From Paenibacillus sp. CF384 (GTDB lineage Bacteria > Bacillota > Bacilli > Paenibacillales > Paenibacillaceae): a stretch of DNA of 64,000 nt. Location: positions 248,001 to 312,000 of the forward strand of contig NZ_FNNV01000005.1 of assembly GCF_900106745.1 (NCBI RefSeq), in the 5' to 3' direction. Made by a program: the position numbers and the translations under genes. Positions 53,233 to 63,193 of the stretch are shown here, piece after piece (position 1 is the first letter of the stretch; each line of letters starts with the position of its first letter). The notes below the pieces were generated by a model. That model was not told the origin of the DNA and did not search any database. It saw nothing but the letters and a program-made list of their open reading frames with translations.

Positions 53233-53260
53233 TATCATATGCATTCACCCATGGGCTGGT
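53233..53260 (-). promoter_or_regulatory. Sigma-K-like promoter of the giant repeat gene
   Basis: Minus strand: ACC (53258-53260), 16-base spacer, CATATGATA (53233-53241), 34 bases before the start codon. Motif match only. Confidence 0.5.
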
Positions 53261-53355
53261 CACATGATCGAAGGTCAAATTATTTGTAAACGGCGGCGAA
53301 TGCCTTGAAAACGTTCGGATAAATATGTTATTGCATAGGCGAGAAATGGGAAATA

Positions 53356-53381
53356 AAGCTGCTTCCATGAAGGAGCAGCTT
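53356..53381 (-). terminator. Terminator after the giant secreted protein gene
   Basis: AAGCTGCT/AGCAGCTT stem with a 10-base loop, then TTTATTTCCC on the minus strand. Confidence 0.75.
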
Positions 53382-53400
53382 CTTCCACAAATCAATCTGA

Positions 53401-56400
53401 TTATTGCACGCGATGAACGCCGATCGTTTGCTGCACATCGCCGCCAATCGTAATCGTCACATTCGCAGTCTTGACTGTACCATTGTTGTAGATGGCTTTA
53501 AACGAGAACGTCAGCGGCCCATCGTCCAACTCCTCGAAGCTCTCCTCCCACATCTCCCCTGTCCAAGATGTCTTGGCAGCGTTTGTCGGACTAAGCGTAA
53601 CCGTCAGCCCATTCATCGTAACCTTTACTTGATCGGCGATCGTCGCGGTTCCGGTTGCCGTCGTAGCAGCGGACAGCATGAATTTCTCCCCAGCCCAATA
53701 CACCGAGTAACCTCGTGGACTGTTCACATTTCCGCTGTCGGCCAGATTAGCCTCCTTGCGGCGCTCATCCCAAAGCTCCGTATGCTTCACTTGCCCGCTA
53801 ACCGACAAGGGCAGCACGGTGATGGTTTTGCGAACGATGACCGGAGAAGCTTTCCCGTCCGAAACGGTAAGCTGGGCAATATAGGATCCCGGCAGATCAC
53901 CTCTGAAGTTCGGACCTGATGCGGAATAAGGATGCTCTCCGTTGTAATTGTAAGTCCGACTGTTTCCGGCAGGATCCGTAATGGAGTACTGTACGTCCAA
54001 GTGATCGCTATCCGGATCGGCAATCGTATGTGTCAGTGTAATGCTGTCACCTTCATAAGCCGGTTTAGGAACCCAGTCAAAATCCGCGGTTGGCGGCTGG
54101 TTCGTTTCAATATAGAAATATTTAGGCGGGCTGTAATCGCTCCAATCATACCCATCGTATACGCGAACAATCACGTACATATTGACCTTCTCCGGTAAAT
54201 CGGACGATGGAATCCAGTTTAAACCGGCATTAAGAACCACGCCGGAATCTTGAACTAATATTCCGCCGTATCGGTAGATCTTCATCTGAAACCGGGTTTG
54301 CCCGTCGGAGTCTGCGTCGAAATACGTCCAAGTCAAGTTAGGTCGCAAGACCTCCAGCTTCGTTGGCCTGTTCTGATCGCTGCTCGCCGGATTCGCAACA
54401 TTCGCACTAGGCAATTGATTAGCGATATTCACCTGCAAACTGAACTGTGCTGCAGCTCCGGCTGTATCCTCAACCAATTGGCGAATCATGAACGTGCCTA
54501 AGCTGCTGAACGACTTAATCCAATTCGTCCGGGAGCCGCTTACTAAGGTTTCGGCACTGCCTGCAGTCACATTCTTCAAATAGTATTCATGCACCAGCTT
54601 CGTTCGATCGCCATCCTCCTCGTCGTTTGCATATGAATCAAAGGTAATGGCTACCCCGCGAAAAGTGTTGATATGACTGCTTGTAAAACCGGGATTCGGG
54701 GGAGAGTTAGGCGATGCATGCTTAGATATCGGTAGCAGGACAACTGTCCATTCCGACCACGCATCGTATTCATCGCGCACGGCCATTCCGACCTCGTATG
54801 TACCGATCTCCTGAGGGGATACAAGCTTCGCAGCGGTGTAGGTGCCGCTCGGCGAGATGTAATAAAACTTCTTTTCCAGCACGCCTTTTGTTGTTTTGTA
54901 ATCGATACCGGTTGCTTCGGTGGAATAGTCCGTACTGCTCAAGTAACGGTCCGGATCATAACTCTTATCGGTCCAAAGCACTTTGCCGTCTGTGGATGAC
55001 GCTGCGAGCGTGTAACTTGCTATCGGCCGCCGATGAACGGTAATCTTCTGTGAAAATTCATTCGAAGACTTCCGATACGAATCAAACGTTGGATTCGGGT
55101 AGAGATAGCTTGGATTCGGATCATCCTTCGCTTTCAGCTTCACCAGATAATCCCCTACCTTATCGAAGGTCAGCTGCGCATTTGGGAAGGTCTTATTGTT
55201 CAAGACGGATGTACCTTGGTTATGAATAAAACGCGGTGTATGCTGCACCGTCCAATCGTAGAGCCCTCCTGCAGCAGGATCATTCTCAGGATCGGTGAAC
55301 TGAATGTTATTATATTGTATTTGAGCCGTGGCTTTGCCCTCGTCCCAAATCGCATATTGGTCAGACCATACATCATTCGTAACGATTGGCTTGAAGGCCA
55401 GCGTGCCAAAGGTGGTGTATGACTTGTTCGAAAAATACCCGTAACGTCCACTGGAATAAGCAGCGTCATCGGCTTCAAACAATAGTGTATTGTCTAGATA
55501 TACCGCAATATGCTCGCCACTAGCTTGCAGTTTGACGGAGTATGTTTTCTGGCTGAGCATCGAGTAATTCTGCGTTTTTAGGACCGTACGATTGCCATTC
55601 TTGTACATGACCAGTTCGATTTTGTTCGCGTCAGTTTCAACCGCGTAACCATTTTGTCTGTCCTGCATGCGGAATGAGAAACCTAGCCATTCATGGTCGT
55701 AATCAACATCATTAATCTTAAAGCTGAACTTATATTCTGTGTCAGATTGGGACGTTGGCGAGTAAAACTGACCGTTTGTAAACGAACGAATTACAGCAGG
55801 ACTTGCCGTTGGTGTACCAACGGCAATCGTCATTCGCATCGTTGAAGCATACGAATAACCTCCATTGTTGGGATATGCTTGTGAAAGCGACAAATATACT
55901 CCATCTCCAACGTACTGGCCATACTCTGCATCTGAGTAGTTACATCCCTTTTTCACGTTGCCAACCGGATTTCCAGCTGCATCATACACCGTATTCGTGC
56001 CAAACCCGGTGTACATCAAGGGATAATCATCACACGTTGATCCGTCACCGAGTGAATTGCTTGTTCGATAGCCGTCAATCGTGGTCGATTGTCTACTTTT
56101 AGGGATGATGTTACCTCCAAAATCAGTTGAAAACTGCGTCATCGATCCAGAGTAACCAAAATCGCCATAATGATAAAGCATTACATCATCGCCTGCCAGT
56201 GCATCAACCAATTTCTTAAGACTTCCAGTCCCTGAGTTTAGCACATAAACAGCTTCATACGTATCCGGCCAGACGTTCCCTTCTGCCATGTGATCATAGT
56301 ACACTTTGGCGTATATTTCTTTTTTAGTCGGATTAAAAAAGAATCCACCTTTAATTTCAGGATAGTAGTAAGCGGATGAGAACGCCTTCGCGTTCGTAAT

Positions 56401-59400
56401 CCCCAGATTGCTGCCAGACAATGTATCTCCGATATACTTCCTCCAAGCAAGCGAGTAATCTGCATTATATTTCGCCACGTTTAGTTCGTAGATATTCCCG
56501 GAGTAAGTTAGGGCTTCATACCGATAGATAGCTCCTGTTGCATCTCTCATTTCCTCCAGAAAACCATAACCCCATTGCTTCTTTTCTGCTTCTGTCGCAC
56601 TCGCAAACTTATCTTTGTTATACTGCGAATTTGGAGCAGGCATAATAAAAGTTGATGGGATCTTTGTCAGCTTAAAATCCGGCGTTAAGTAGTACATACC
56701 TTGGTAGGATTGACCGACTTTAAGTGGTGCAGCATAACCTATATACGAATCTTTATTCTCCGCTACAAGTAAATTCCGCCCCTCTGAGCTGATGAATTGA
56801 ATAGAAGTTATGTTTGTCCCGTTATCTGTCAGGGCTTGTTTAAAATCAGGAGAATCAAAGGAACTATAGAGCTCCTTCCCAGTAGCAGCATCATATACCC
56901 CAATATCGTAAAAATCACGTGTTTTACTGGCGACATATCCGCTCCATATCCGACGAACATATAGATACCCATCTGACATTTCGTATTCTCTTAATTGCTG
57001 CAGACTAAGTGTAATATTATTATAAATAGTCCCATCATAATCAACATTCGCTTGTCTTGTTTTATCAGCTTTCAAGATGAATTTATAGGGATGCTGTCCA
57101 CTCTCGTACTTTTGGGAAACGGACCCGTACTGGTCGATTACATCTTTGATATTTGATAATTTAGTTGGGTCCAGCGCGTAAATACGATCGTTATACGTGT
57201 AAGTTCCTTTTTGCTTATCGTAATCATAATAGTAAGTCGTATCATGTTTATCAAAGTAAATGAGCTTTTTAGATGATCGTATTATCGGATACGGAAGCCC
57301 AGCGTTAAGATTAGGCCAATCTAATCGTTTACCGTTCTCATCGTGTATATTCGCTACCACATTAGACTGTAACGCGGCTCTCCATGGTGAAAGCTCGTTT
57401 GAGCCGTACCCGTTATCTTGTAACGGATAGGAATCCCAGCGCTGCATTGTGGTGCTAAACCGAGTCACATTGTAATCATACGTTTCTACCTTTTGCTTTC
57501 CGAAATTCCGTCCCTCTCCACTTACGAGATTGGCTCCTTCGGCGCTCCACAGGTTCTTCTTATTATTCACGAGTGTATTCGTACCTGGCACATAGACAGG
57601 CCAATTCATCATATCTACGGGCTTAATTCGTGTGTACGGGTCAAGATCCGGCTGAGGATTTCTCCCTTCCATCTCGAATGAAACTTCCGGCGCATTATTG
57701 ACGACATCGAGCGTCAGTGTTGTTTGAGCATCGGACAAGGTATCATCCCAAGCACCATATTCCTCCGTGACCTTGAGGTAAAACAAGTATTTACCCACTT
57801 TGGTTGGCGTAATCTGCATCTTGGCCATCGTACCGGTAGCGGCAATCCATGCTTCGTCAGCAAATCCGTTATTGTTCGCATCATATTTGTACTTATATTC
57901 TGCGACTGTAATGGTATCGCCATCTTGGCTCGTGGATTTGTTTACGATATCCAGTTGGGTTCCTCGAACCGAAAGTGGCGGAACGATTAGCTTTGCTATT
58001 GGCGGCAGATCCGGCTTTACAATGATTGTACATGTCGCTGGAGCAAGAGATTTAAGTCCCGCGCTGTCATACACGCTCAAAGATACCGTGATTGTAATAT
58101 CCGATGCCGTGGAATTCGTGTAACTGGACTGCTTGTTCGTCCACTCGTCTTTTGCGTGATCAATCGTGCGCCCCATTGGGCTGTAGCTGCCTGTACTATT
58201 TATCGCATCAACTGGCAGCGGATGATTGGCGATAACCGATGGTGGGCATTCAATGACTGGCACTGGATTCTTCGAAACGACTTCAATATAGGTACACGCA
58301 GTTACCGTTGCTCCATGTTGATCGCTCATTTTAGCGCACACGTAGTGGTATCCAATCGTATCCATAGTTAGTCCATGCTGTCCGTCAACATAATCAATGC
58401 TCTTCGATGGGATCGATTTAATAAAGGTGTTGCCTGCATCAAAATCAAACCCCTCAAAATACAAGGTATCTCCATCGATATCATTCGGTGTTGGCACCGA
58501 TGGATCATCGATATAGATTAGATCTAAGGTTGTTCCTTCGACAACCCTATGCAACGGTACTTTTCTGTTATAGGGATCTACAAAACCGATAATAAATTCC
58601 GGCGGATGATTCTCACCAGGAGGGGTTACTACAGTTTGTTCATAGAAAAAGGTTACATAGACTTCCGGCAGCGCCGTGGTCAGATTCACGCTTGCAGTCG
58701 ATCCTGTCGTAACTGTACTTGAGAAGGAGACATACGATACGTTTTTCCCCTTCACCGTCCCATACGAACTATCAGCTGCAATCGACCTAGAGTACGGCAA
58801 GGTTGCCACCGGAATTAGCTCTTCACTGCCCTGCTGGCTATAAGTGCCGGTAGGACCTGTTCGTACCATATGACGGACGTGAATCTTGCCGGCACTGACT
58901 ACATCGTAGAAATATGATAAATTTACGGTTTCAAAATCACCTACATATGGGTTAATGGAATATTCTCCTGCCGTGTATGGTGGCACGGTGTTTGGGGCTT
59001 CTGCGCCGATTTTCTTCTTATATCCAGCGTAATTGAACCCAGTTTCAGTAGGATGAATCGGGTTATAATTTTTATTCTTTTCGAGAATATCTGTACGATC
59101 ATGAAAAACGGAATCCAAACTCTGCCCATCGGTTGAGTAGTGCTTTACAATTGCCTGCCCTCCACCTTCGGGCTTCTTCTCATAATAAAGATTGAGATAA
59201 TAGGTATCATAAGTTGCATCATATTTCACTGTAGGTGGATTACCTGGTGTGATTACGCCTCCAGACGGCGAAGAGACGGTGCTCTTTTTATAACCTTTAT
59301 ATTCATATTCTGCGTTGGTTGCAGGAGCTAGAGTATATGGGCTACCACCTAAATTAGTTGACTGATTCACAAACAAACTATCAATATTGGTTCCATCAGT

Positions 59401-60048
59401 GGTTTTGTGGTGGACTTCCATATATCCATTCAATTCAAATGTAAACAGTACAGGAAAGAAATACCGATAACCCTTTACATTAGGAGAACAACCGCTACAC
59501 GCTCCATCCTGCAAACGAATATCATATGGATCGCTTGTAGTTAGATCTCCAGATATTGAAACTGAAAAGGATACTGAACTTGTTCCATACCCAGGATCAG
59601 CTGCTGATCTACTCGGACTAGATGGATTTTTTCCAACATAGTCCTTATAGTTTAACCAAGACTCTCCAGCCCTTGATTCTGTAAAGACGGTTTGCTGCAT
59701 TGCGGAATTTTGGTCAAACCTTGAAACTGTTACATTTTTCACGGTTCTACCAGTAAATGTGAAGGTGTATGGATTGGTGATAGTAACGTCTTTTTGGCCC
59801 TGAGAGTAAGGGTCCCAATTACCTCCTGTAGAATCAGACCAAATATCTACGTACACGAACCCAACAGCAAATCTTTTGTTAGAATTAAGATATTCTCCGT
59901 TAGTGTCCTTCTCCCTTACTGGAGTAACACTTGGATTTGCACTAGCCGCAGAAGCTCTTTGGTTGGAGATAATAGGAATCATGGAGAGAATTATTGAAAT
60001 AATTAAAGCATAGGATATAATTTTTTGAAGTATCCTTTTTCTATTCAA
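53401..60048 (-). CDS. Giant secreted PKD/MucBP-type protein (about 2215 aa)
   Basis: TTG 60048 is the likely start: GGAGGT lies 7 bases ahead. Signal peptide (~1-38, cut near ASA-A). Two or three MucBP-like units follow (~215-420, HHKTTDGTNIDSLF, VKHYSTDGQSLDSVF), then Ig/PKD-like folds (~480-780), a ~560-residue central part with no family I recognise, a LamG-like jelly roll (~1430-1530, YKFSFKINDVDYDHEWLGFSFR), more PKD-like repeats (QPPTADFDWVPKPAYEGDS) and a final beta domain. There is no LPXTG, SLH or membrane tail, so release or non-covalent attachment is expected. It follows the stalk-domain gene by 5 bases. Confidence 0.88.
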   Translation of the reverse strand: MNRKRILQKIISYALIISIILSMIPIISNQRASAASANPSVTPVREKDTNGEYLNSNKRFAVGFVYVDIWSDSTGGNWDPYSQGQKDVTITNPYTFTFTGRTVKNVTVSRFDQNSAMQQTVFTESRAGESWLNYKDYVGKNPSSPSRSAADPGYGTSSVSFSVSISGDLTTSDPYDIRLQDGACSGCSPNVKGYRYFFPVLFTFELNGYMEVHHKTTDGTNIDSLFVNQSTNLGGSPYTLAPATNAEYEYKGYKKSTVSSPSGGVITPGNPPTVKYDATYDTYYLNLYYEKKPEGGGQAIVKHYSTDGQSLDSVFHDRTDILEKNKNYNPIHPTETGFNYAGYKKKIGAEAPNTVPPYTAGEYSINPYVGDFETVNLSYFYDVVSAGKIHVRHMVRTGPTGTYSQQGSEELIPVATLPYSRSIAADSSYGTVKGKNVSYVSFSSTVTTGSTASVNLTTALPEVYVTFFYEQTVVTPPGENHPPEFIIGFVDPYNRKVPLHRVVEGTTLDLIYIDDPSVPTPNDIDGDTLYFEGFDFDAGNTFIKSIPSKSIDYVDGQHGLTMDTIGYHYVCAKMSDQHGATVTACTYIEVVSKNPVPVIECPPSVIANHPLPVDAINSTGSYSPMGRTIDHAKDEWTNKQSSYTNSTASDITITVSLSVYDSAGLKSLAPATCTIIVKPDLPPIAKLIVPPLSVRGTQLDIVNKSTSQDGDTITVAEYKYKYDANNNGFADEAWIAATGTMAKMQITPTKVGKYLFYLKVTEEYGAWDDTLSDAQTTLTLDVVNNAPEVSFEMEGRNPQPDLDPYTRIKPVDMMNWPVYVPGTNTLVNNKKNLWSAEGANLVSGEGRNFGKQKVETYDYNVTRFSTTMQRWDSYPLQDNGYGSNELSPWRAALQSNVVANIHDENGKRLDWPNLNAGLPYPIIRSSKKLIYFDKHDTTYYYDYDKQKGTYTYNDRIYALDPTKLSNIKDVIDQYGSVSQKYESGQHPYKFILKADKTRQANVDYDGTIYNNITLSLQQLREYEMSDGYLYVRRIWSGYVASKTRDFYDIGVYDAATGKELYSSFDSPDFKQALTDNGTNITSIQFISSEGRNLLVAENKDSYIGYAAPLKVGQSYQGMYYLTPDFKLTKIPSTFIMPAPNSQYNKDKFASATEAEKKQWGYGFLEEMRDATGAIYRYEALTYSGNIYELNVAKYNADYSLAWRKYIGDTLSGSNLGITNAKAFSSAYYYPEIKGGFFFNPTKKEIYAKVYYDHMAEGNVWPDTYEAVYVLNSGTGSLKKLVDALAGDDVMLYHYGDFGYSGSMTQFSTDFGGNIIPKSRQSTTIDGYRTSNSLGDGSTCDDYPLMYTGFGTNTVYDAAGNPVGNVKKGCNYSDAEYGQYVGDGVYLSLSQAYPNNGGYSYASTMRMTIAVGTPTASPAVIRSFTNGQFYSPTSQSDTEYKFSFKINDVDYDHEWLGFSFRMQDRQNGYAVETDANKIELVMYKNGNRTVLKTQNYSMLSQKTYSVKLQASGEHIAVYLDNTLLFEADDAAYSSGRYGYFSNKSYTTFGTLAFKPIVTNDVWSDQYAIWDEGKATAQIQYNNIQFTDPENDPAAGGLYDWTVQHTPRFIHNQGTSVLNNKTFPNAQLTFDKVGDYLVKLKAKDDPNPSYLYPNPTFDSYRKSSNEFSQKITVHRRPIASYTLAASSTDGKVLWTDKSYDPDRYLSSTDYSTEATGIDYKTTKGVLEKKFYYISPSGTYTAAKLVSPQEIGTYEVGMAVRDEYDAWSEWTVVLLPISKHASPNSPPNPGFTSSHINTFRGVAITFDSYANDEEDGDRTKLVHEYYLKNVTAGSAETLVSGSRTNWIKSFSSLGTFMIRQLVEDTAGAAAQFSLQVNIANQLPSANVANPASSDQNRPTKLEVLRPNLTWTYFDADSDGQTRFQMKIYRYGGILVQDSGVVLNAGLNWIPSSDLPEKVNMYVIVRVYDGYDWSDYSPPKYFYIETNQPPTADFDWVPKPAYEGDSITLTHTIADPDSDHLDVQYSITDPAGNSRTYNYNGEHPYSASGPNFRGDLPGSYIAQLTVSDGKASPVIVRKTITVLPLSVSGQVKHTELWDERRKEANLADSGNVNSPRGYSVYWAGEKFMLSAATTATGTATIADQVKVTMNGLTVTLSPTNAAKTSWTGEMWEESFEELDDGPLTFSFKAIYNNGTVKTANVTITIGGDVQQTIGVHRVQ

Positions 60049-60053
60049 TGAAA

Positions 60054-60965
60054 TTACCTCCACGGATTATCTATTAAAATCACACTACCCGTTCCGTCTT
60101 TTAGCCGGTTAGAAGTGCGAATCCCAATATATTCAACCTTGTTTTCTTTAAAAATTTTTGAGTTACCTAGCGCTGATACATCATTAAAATTAATATGAAT
60201 TCCTTTCGAAACATGTTCTCTTAAATAATTTAAGGAAACTCCCTTTTTAGGAACAGTATTTTTCTTTAAGTAAAAGCAATCTGAACCCCTTTCAAAATTT
60301 GTTTTTATTACTGTCCGAAGATATACATTTTCACTAGAATCATATGCAAGATCAAGTTTAAAGTAAGTAACCACCCCTACTTTAAATGGAAAGTCCTCAT
60401 TTCTAACAATCGATGCTTTGGTATAGTCACCTAATCCATCATCTAAAAGGTATTCCCCACCTTTGAAGTATGCTAAATATGGCTTTATATTAACTGGGGA
60501 AATAATATCATTTAGCTCTGGGACTTCTTTACTTCCAATCCAAACAAATCTCAATTCAGAATCCCACTCAACCGCTACACCAAGTCCTTCGCTAATCACT
60601 CGAATAGGGACAAGGGTACGCCCTTGTTCGACAATAGCTGGCTGTGGCAGCGCAACACTCTTCCCATTTATTTCCGCTACTTTCGATTCGATCGTTAGCT
60701 TTATAGTCTTACTACCTTTGGAAACAAGGATCGTATTACCCTGCTGGGCTACGGTAGCTTGAAGCTTTTCCGAAACATATCGAACAGGAATTAACACGGT
60801 ACCATCAACCATCTTAGGTTTCACGTCGAATGCAATTTTACGGGCATTATATAGAACCTCGATTGGCATGTCTGCCTTCAACATCTTCGGAACTGCTGCA
60901 TTTACAACTCCAAGAGGTAATGCCATAGATAGTGCAAGAGTAGCTACTAGTAATTTTTTCTTCAT
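60054..60965 (-). CDS. Secreted stalk-domain (copper amine oxidase N-terminal-like) protein
   Basis: 303 residues with a signal peptide (1-23, VNA-A). Residues ~35-150 are the stalk/Cu_amine_oxidN1 domain: two halves with VLIPVRYVSEKLQ and TLVPIRVISEGLGVAVEWD. The C-terminal half is not recognised. This domain is a surface beta module in Paenibacillus without oxidase activity. It is co-transcribed with the giant gene at 53401, so both may form one extracellular assembly. GGAGAGGG precedes its ATG. Confidence 0.88.
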   Translation of the reverse strand: MKKKLLVATLALSMALPLGVVNAAVPKMLKADMPIEVLYNARKIAFDVKPKMVDGTVLIPVRYVSEKLQATVAQQGNTILVSKGSKTIKLTIESKVAEINGKSVALPQPAIVEQGRTLVPIRVISEGLGVAVEWDSELRFVWIGSKEVPELNDIISPVNIKPYLAYFKGGEYLLDDGLGDYTKASIVRNEDFPFKVGVVTYFKLDLAYDSSENVYLRTVIKTNFERGSDCFYLKKNTVPKKGVSLNYLREHVSKGIHINFNDVSALGNSKIFKENKVEYIGIRTSNRLKDGTGSVILIDNPWR

Positions 60966-60988
60966 TTCGTTCCCTCTCCTTCTATATA

Positions 60989-61129
60989 TTAATCTCCCCG
61001 AACATGAACTCCCTGACCATCATCCCGCGGTATCCTCGCACCTTCCTTACTAGCCTGCACAATCCCCATCACACCCATCGAGATCACGATCAACATAATT
61101 ATCACAACGAGCGCATAAAACATCTTCAT
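60989..61129 (-). CDS. 46-residue single-helix membrane protein
   Basis: ATG 61129 follows AGAGGAG at good spacing. Residues 2-25 (KMFYALVVIIMLIVISMGVM) are a membrane helix; the tail ASKEGARIPRDDGQG is charged. It ends 23 bases before the stalk-domain start, so it may lead that operon. No family recognised. Confidence 0.62.
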   Translation of the reverse strand: MKMFYALVVIIMLIVISMGVMGIVQASKEGARIPRDDGQGVHVRGD

Positions 61130-61265
61130 TCCGAACACTCCTCTAAGTTGAATTCGACTAAGTTGCTTTCGTAGGAACTAACATATTCTACCACTTTTCA
61201 CCATAATTCGACGAGATAAATCTATCATTTTCTACCATATAATCCAGCCTGTTACGCAAAAAAAA

Positions 61266-61306
61266 GCACCTACTCGCAAGCTGAATAATCAGCCGCAAGC
61301 AGGTGC
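61266..61306 (-). terminator. Terminator after the GT4 gene
   Basis: GCACCT/AGGTGC outer and GCTGA/TCAGC inner stems, followed on the minus strand by a run of T. The rest of 61130-61449 shows no gene. Confidence 0.75.
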
Positions 61307-61449
61307 CTCCTGCATGTTGTCTCTATACTTTTCTTAGGCGCATAATTCGTTGTTGCCTACCACTCTCTATCTTTTGCTACTTCCTATCTTACTTTGACTT
61401 TCGACATACTTCAACCTTAATTTTACATTTATTATCTTTTCGCTCGTTT

Positions 61450-62640
61450 CTACTCCGGACGACCATCAACATCGCTTTCCATCTGCGCGTCTCGGAACAA
61501 CTCCAGCCATCGCTCGGCCGAGTGCTGCCATGTAAAATGCTGCTCCACCCGCTCCCGACTCTTTCGACCCATCTGCATACGCAGCTGATCATCGCGCAAG
61601 AGCTCCAATAACCGCTCACGCATTTCATGAACCACATCATCCGGATTGACCAAATAACCGGTAACGCCATCCTCAATAATTTCTTTCATTCCGCCGGCCC
61701 GCGTCGCGACGACAGGCAAACCGCAGGACATCGCCTCCACATTCACAAGGCCGAATGCCTCCCGTTTCCCAGAAGGAACTACAGCGACATCCGCTGCGAG
61801 GAACCAGCTCGGCACTTCGGAATAAGGTACATAAGGCACAAACTGCACATGCCCCTTCAGCTTCCGACCAAGCTGCCGCAGCTGCTTCACATATGGAGTT
61901 GTACGCTTGGAACCATAGAACGCGCCACCTACAATAACCAGAAGTGCAGAAGGATGCTCCTGCACAAGCTTCGGCATTAGCTTCAGCAAGTGGTGGACTC
62001 CCTTGATTGCAAGAAGTCTGCCCATAAACAAGATGACACTTCTGCCTGACCATCCGCGTTCATGCCGAAGTTGAGTTCTACGATAAGCCCCCATTGCGGA
62101 ATACTGAGATTGAAAACGCTCCGTATCGACTCCAAGATAGACGACACGCAGCTTCTCGGCGCACTCCGGCACACGAGCGGCAACGTCCTCTCTCAAGTAC
62201 TCGCTATTCACGATAATGCGATCGGCAGCTCGGAAACTCTGAGTTAAGCGTGCACTGCTAATGGCCTGTTTGCGAATAAAAGTCGAGGAATGCAAGTTCA
62301 GCCATATTTTGCTCTGCGGTCGCAGTCTTCTAAGCTTCAAAGCATAGAGAGGTCGATTCTCGACCTGCAGCAAATCCGGTTGTTGCGTCAGGATGGATTG
62401 TCCTACCCGCTTCAAATACAGCCGTTTATTATGAGCCGGGTATCGAACAACAGACGCACCACCAAGCATCGTCCTATTCTCCAGCGTCCGGCTTGATCTC
62501 CCATAGATATAAGCTTCCACTCGAGGAACTAGCAGCGGCACAAGCTTCTCAACTACCCGCTCCACGGAGCTGCTGCTCTGAGAAGGGAGCACATACGTAC
62601 CCGGTGTCACAAATGCGATTTTGGCTCTAGCTCTGGCCAT
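61450..62640 (-). CDS. Family 4 glycosyltransferase, CotSA-like
   Basis: 396 residues from ATG 62640. GT-B fold: FVTPGTYVLPSQSSSSVERVVEKL at the N-terminus, VYLGVDTERFQ, VILFMGRLLAIKGVHHLL, and the donor site SGKREAFGLVNVEAMSCGLPVV (E-x7-E). The overall shape fits CotSA/YtcC-type transferases of the Bacillus spore coat, though many cell-wall GT4 enzymes look the same. It stands alone behind its own terminator, away from the two glycan blocks. Confidence 0.87.
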   Translation of the reverse strand: MARARAKIAFVTPGTYVLPSQSSSSVERVVEKLVPLLVPRVEAYIYGRSSRTLENRTMLGGASVVRYPAHNKRLYLKRVGQSILTQQPDLLQVENRPLYALKLRRLRPQSKIWLNLHSSTFIRKQAISSARLTQSFRAADRIIVNSEYLREDVAARVPECAEKLRVVYLGVDTERFQSQYSAMGAYRRTQLRHERGWSGRSVILFMGRLLAIKGVHHLLKLMPKLVQEHPSALLVIVGGAFYGSKRTTPYVKQLRQLGRKLKGHVQFVPYVPYSEVPSWFLAADVAVVPSGKREAFGLVNVEAMSCGLPVVATRAGGMKEIIEDGVTGYLVNPDDVVHEMRERLLELLRDDQLRMQMGRKSRERVEQHFTWQHSAERWLELFRDAQMESDVDGRPE

Positions 62641-62748
62641 GAACGAAGCCCGCCTCTCTTTCAACAGCTTGCTTCTCCTATCATACGTACAAGGTTCGCT
62701 TGCTGACTCCGACAGAGGCCCCATTCCAACGATTCCGCTGCATCCAAC

Positions 62749-63039
62749 TTATTGGCGTCTGCTCCACAGCTGTTGAAGCAGCATACATAATCCATAGGGT
62801 CCCAAATAAGCGCCACTCCCCAGAAAAACCGGACTCAGCAGTACATCATGCACCTGCGTCATAAATACGGTATCATCTAGCAGTGTCCTCGCCACGCTGT
62901 TCGCTGCAATGCTGAAGAAGCCCAGATAGGCTAAGACTGCCAGCCCATCAATGATTTTACGGAGACCTTCGTACTTGGCCCGAAGCACCGCTAGAATTAA
63001 GCCTCCAATAATCGCTCCAATGAGCACTAACCCTGTCAT
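62749..63039 (-). CDS. Small membrane protein of unknown function
   Basis: 96 residues from ATG 63039 behind GAGGTGATC. Two or three membrane helices: MTGLVLIGAIIGGLILAVL, IDGLAVLAYLGFFSIAAN, and a weaker one near VFLGSGAYLGPYGLCML. No family recognised. Divergent from the psd gene. Confidence 0.75.
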   Translation of the reverse strand: MTGLVLIGAIIGGLILAVLRAKYEGLRKIIDGLAVLAYLGFFSIAANSVARTLLDDTVFMTQVHDVLLSPVFLGSGAYLGPYGLCMLLQQLWSRRQ

Positions 63040-63193
63040 ACGATCACCTCATATGACAGTATTTGCATACCTATTCCTCCCTTAAACATGCTTCCAGTGA
63101 ACTCTATTGATAAATGAGTCGCGATATGTCAAACTAGTCGGAGACCACCACGATGAACCCCCGTTTATTCCAGAGAGGACGTGAACTACCGGC

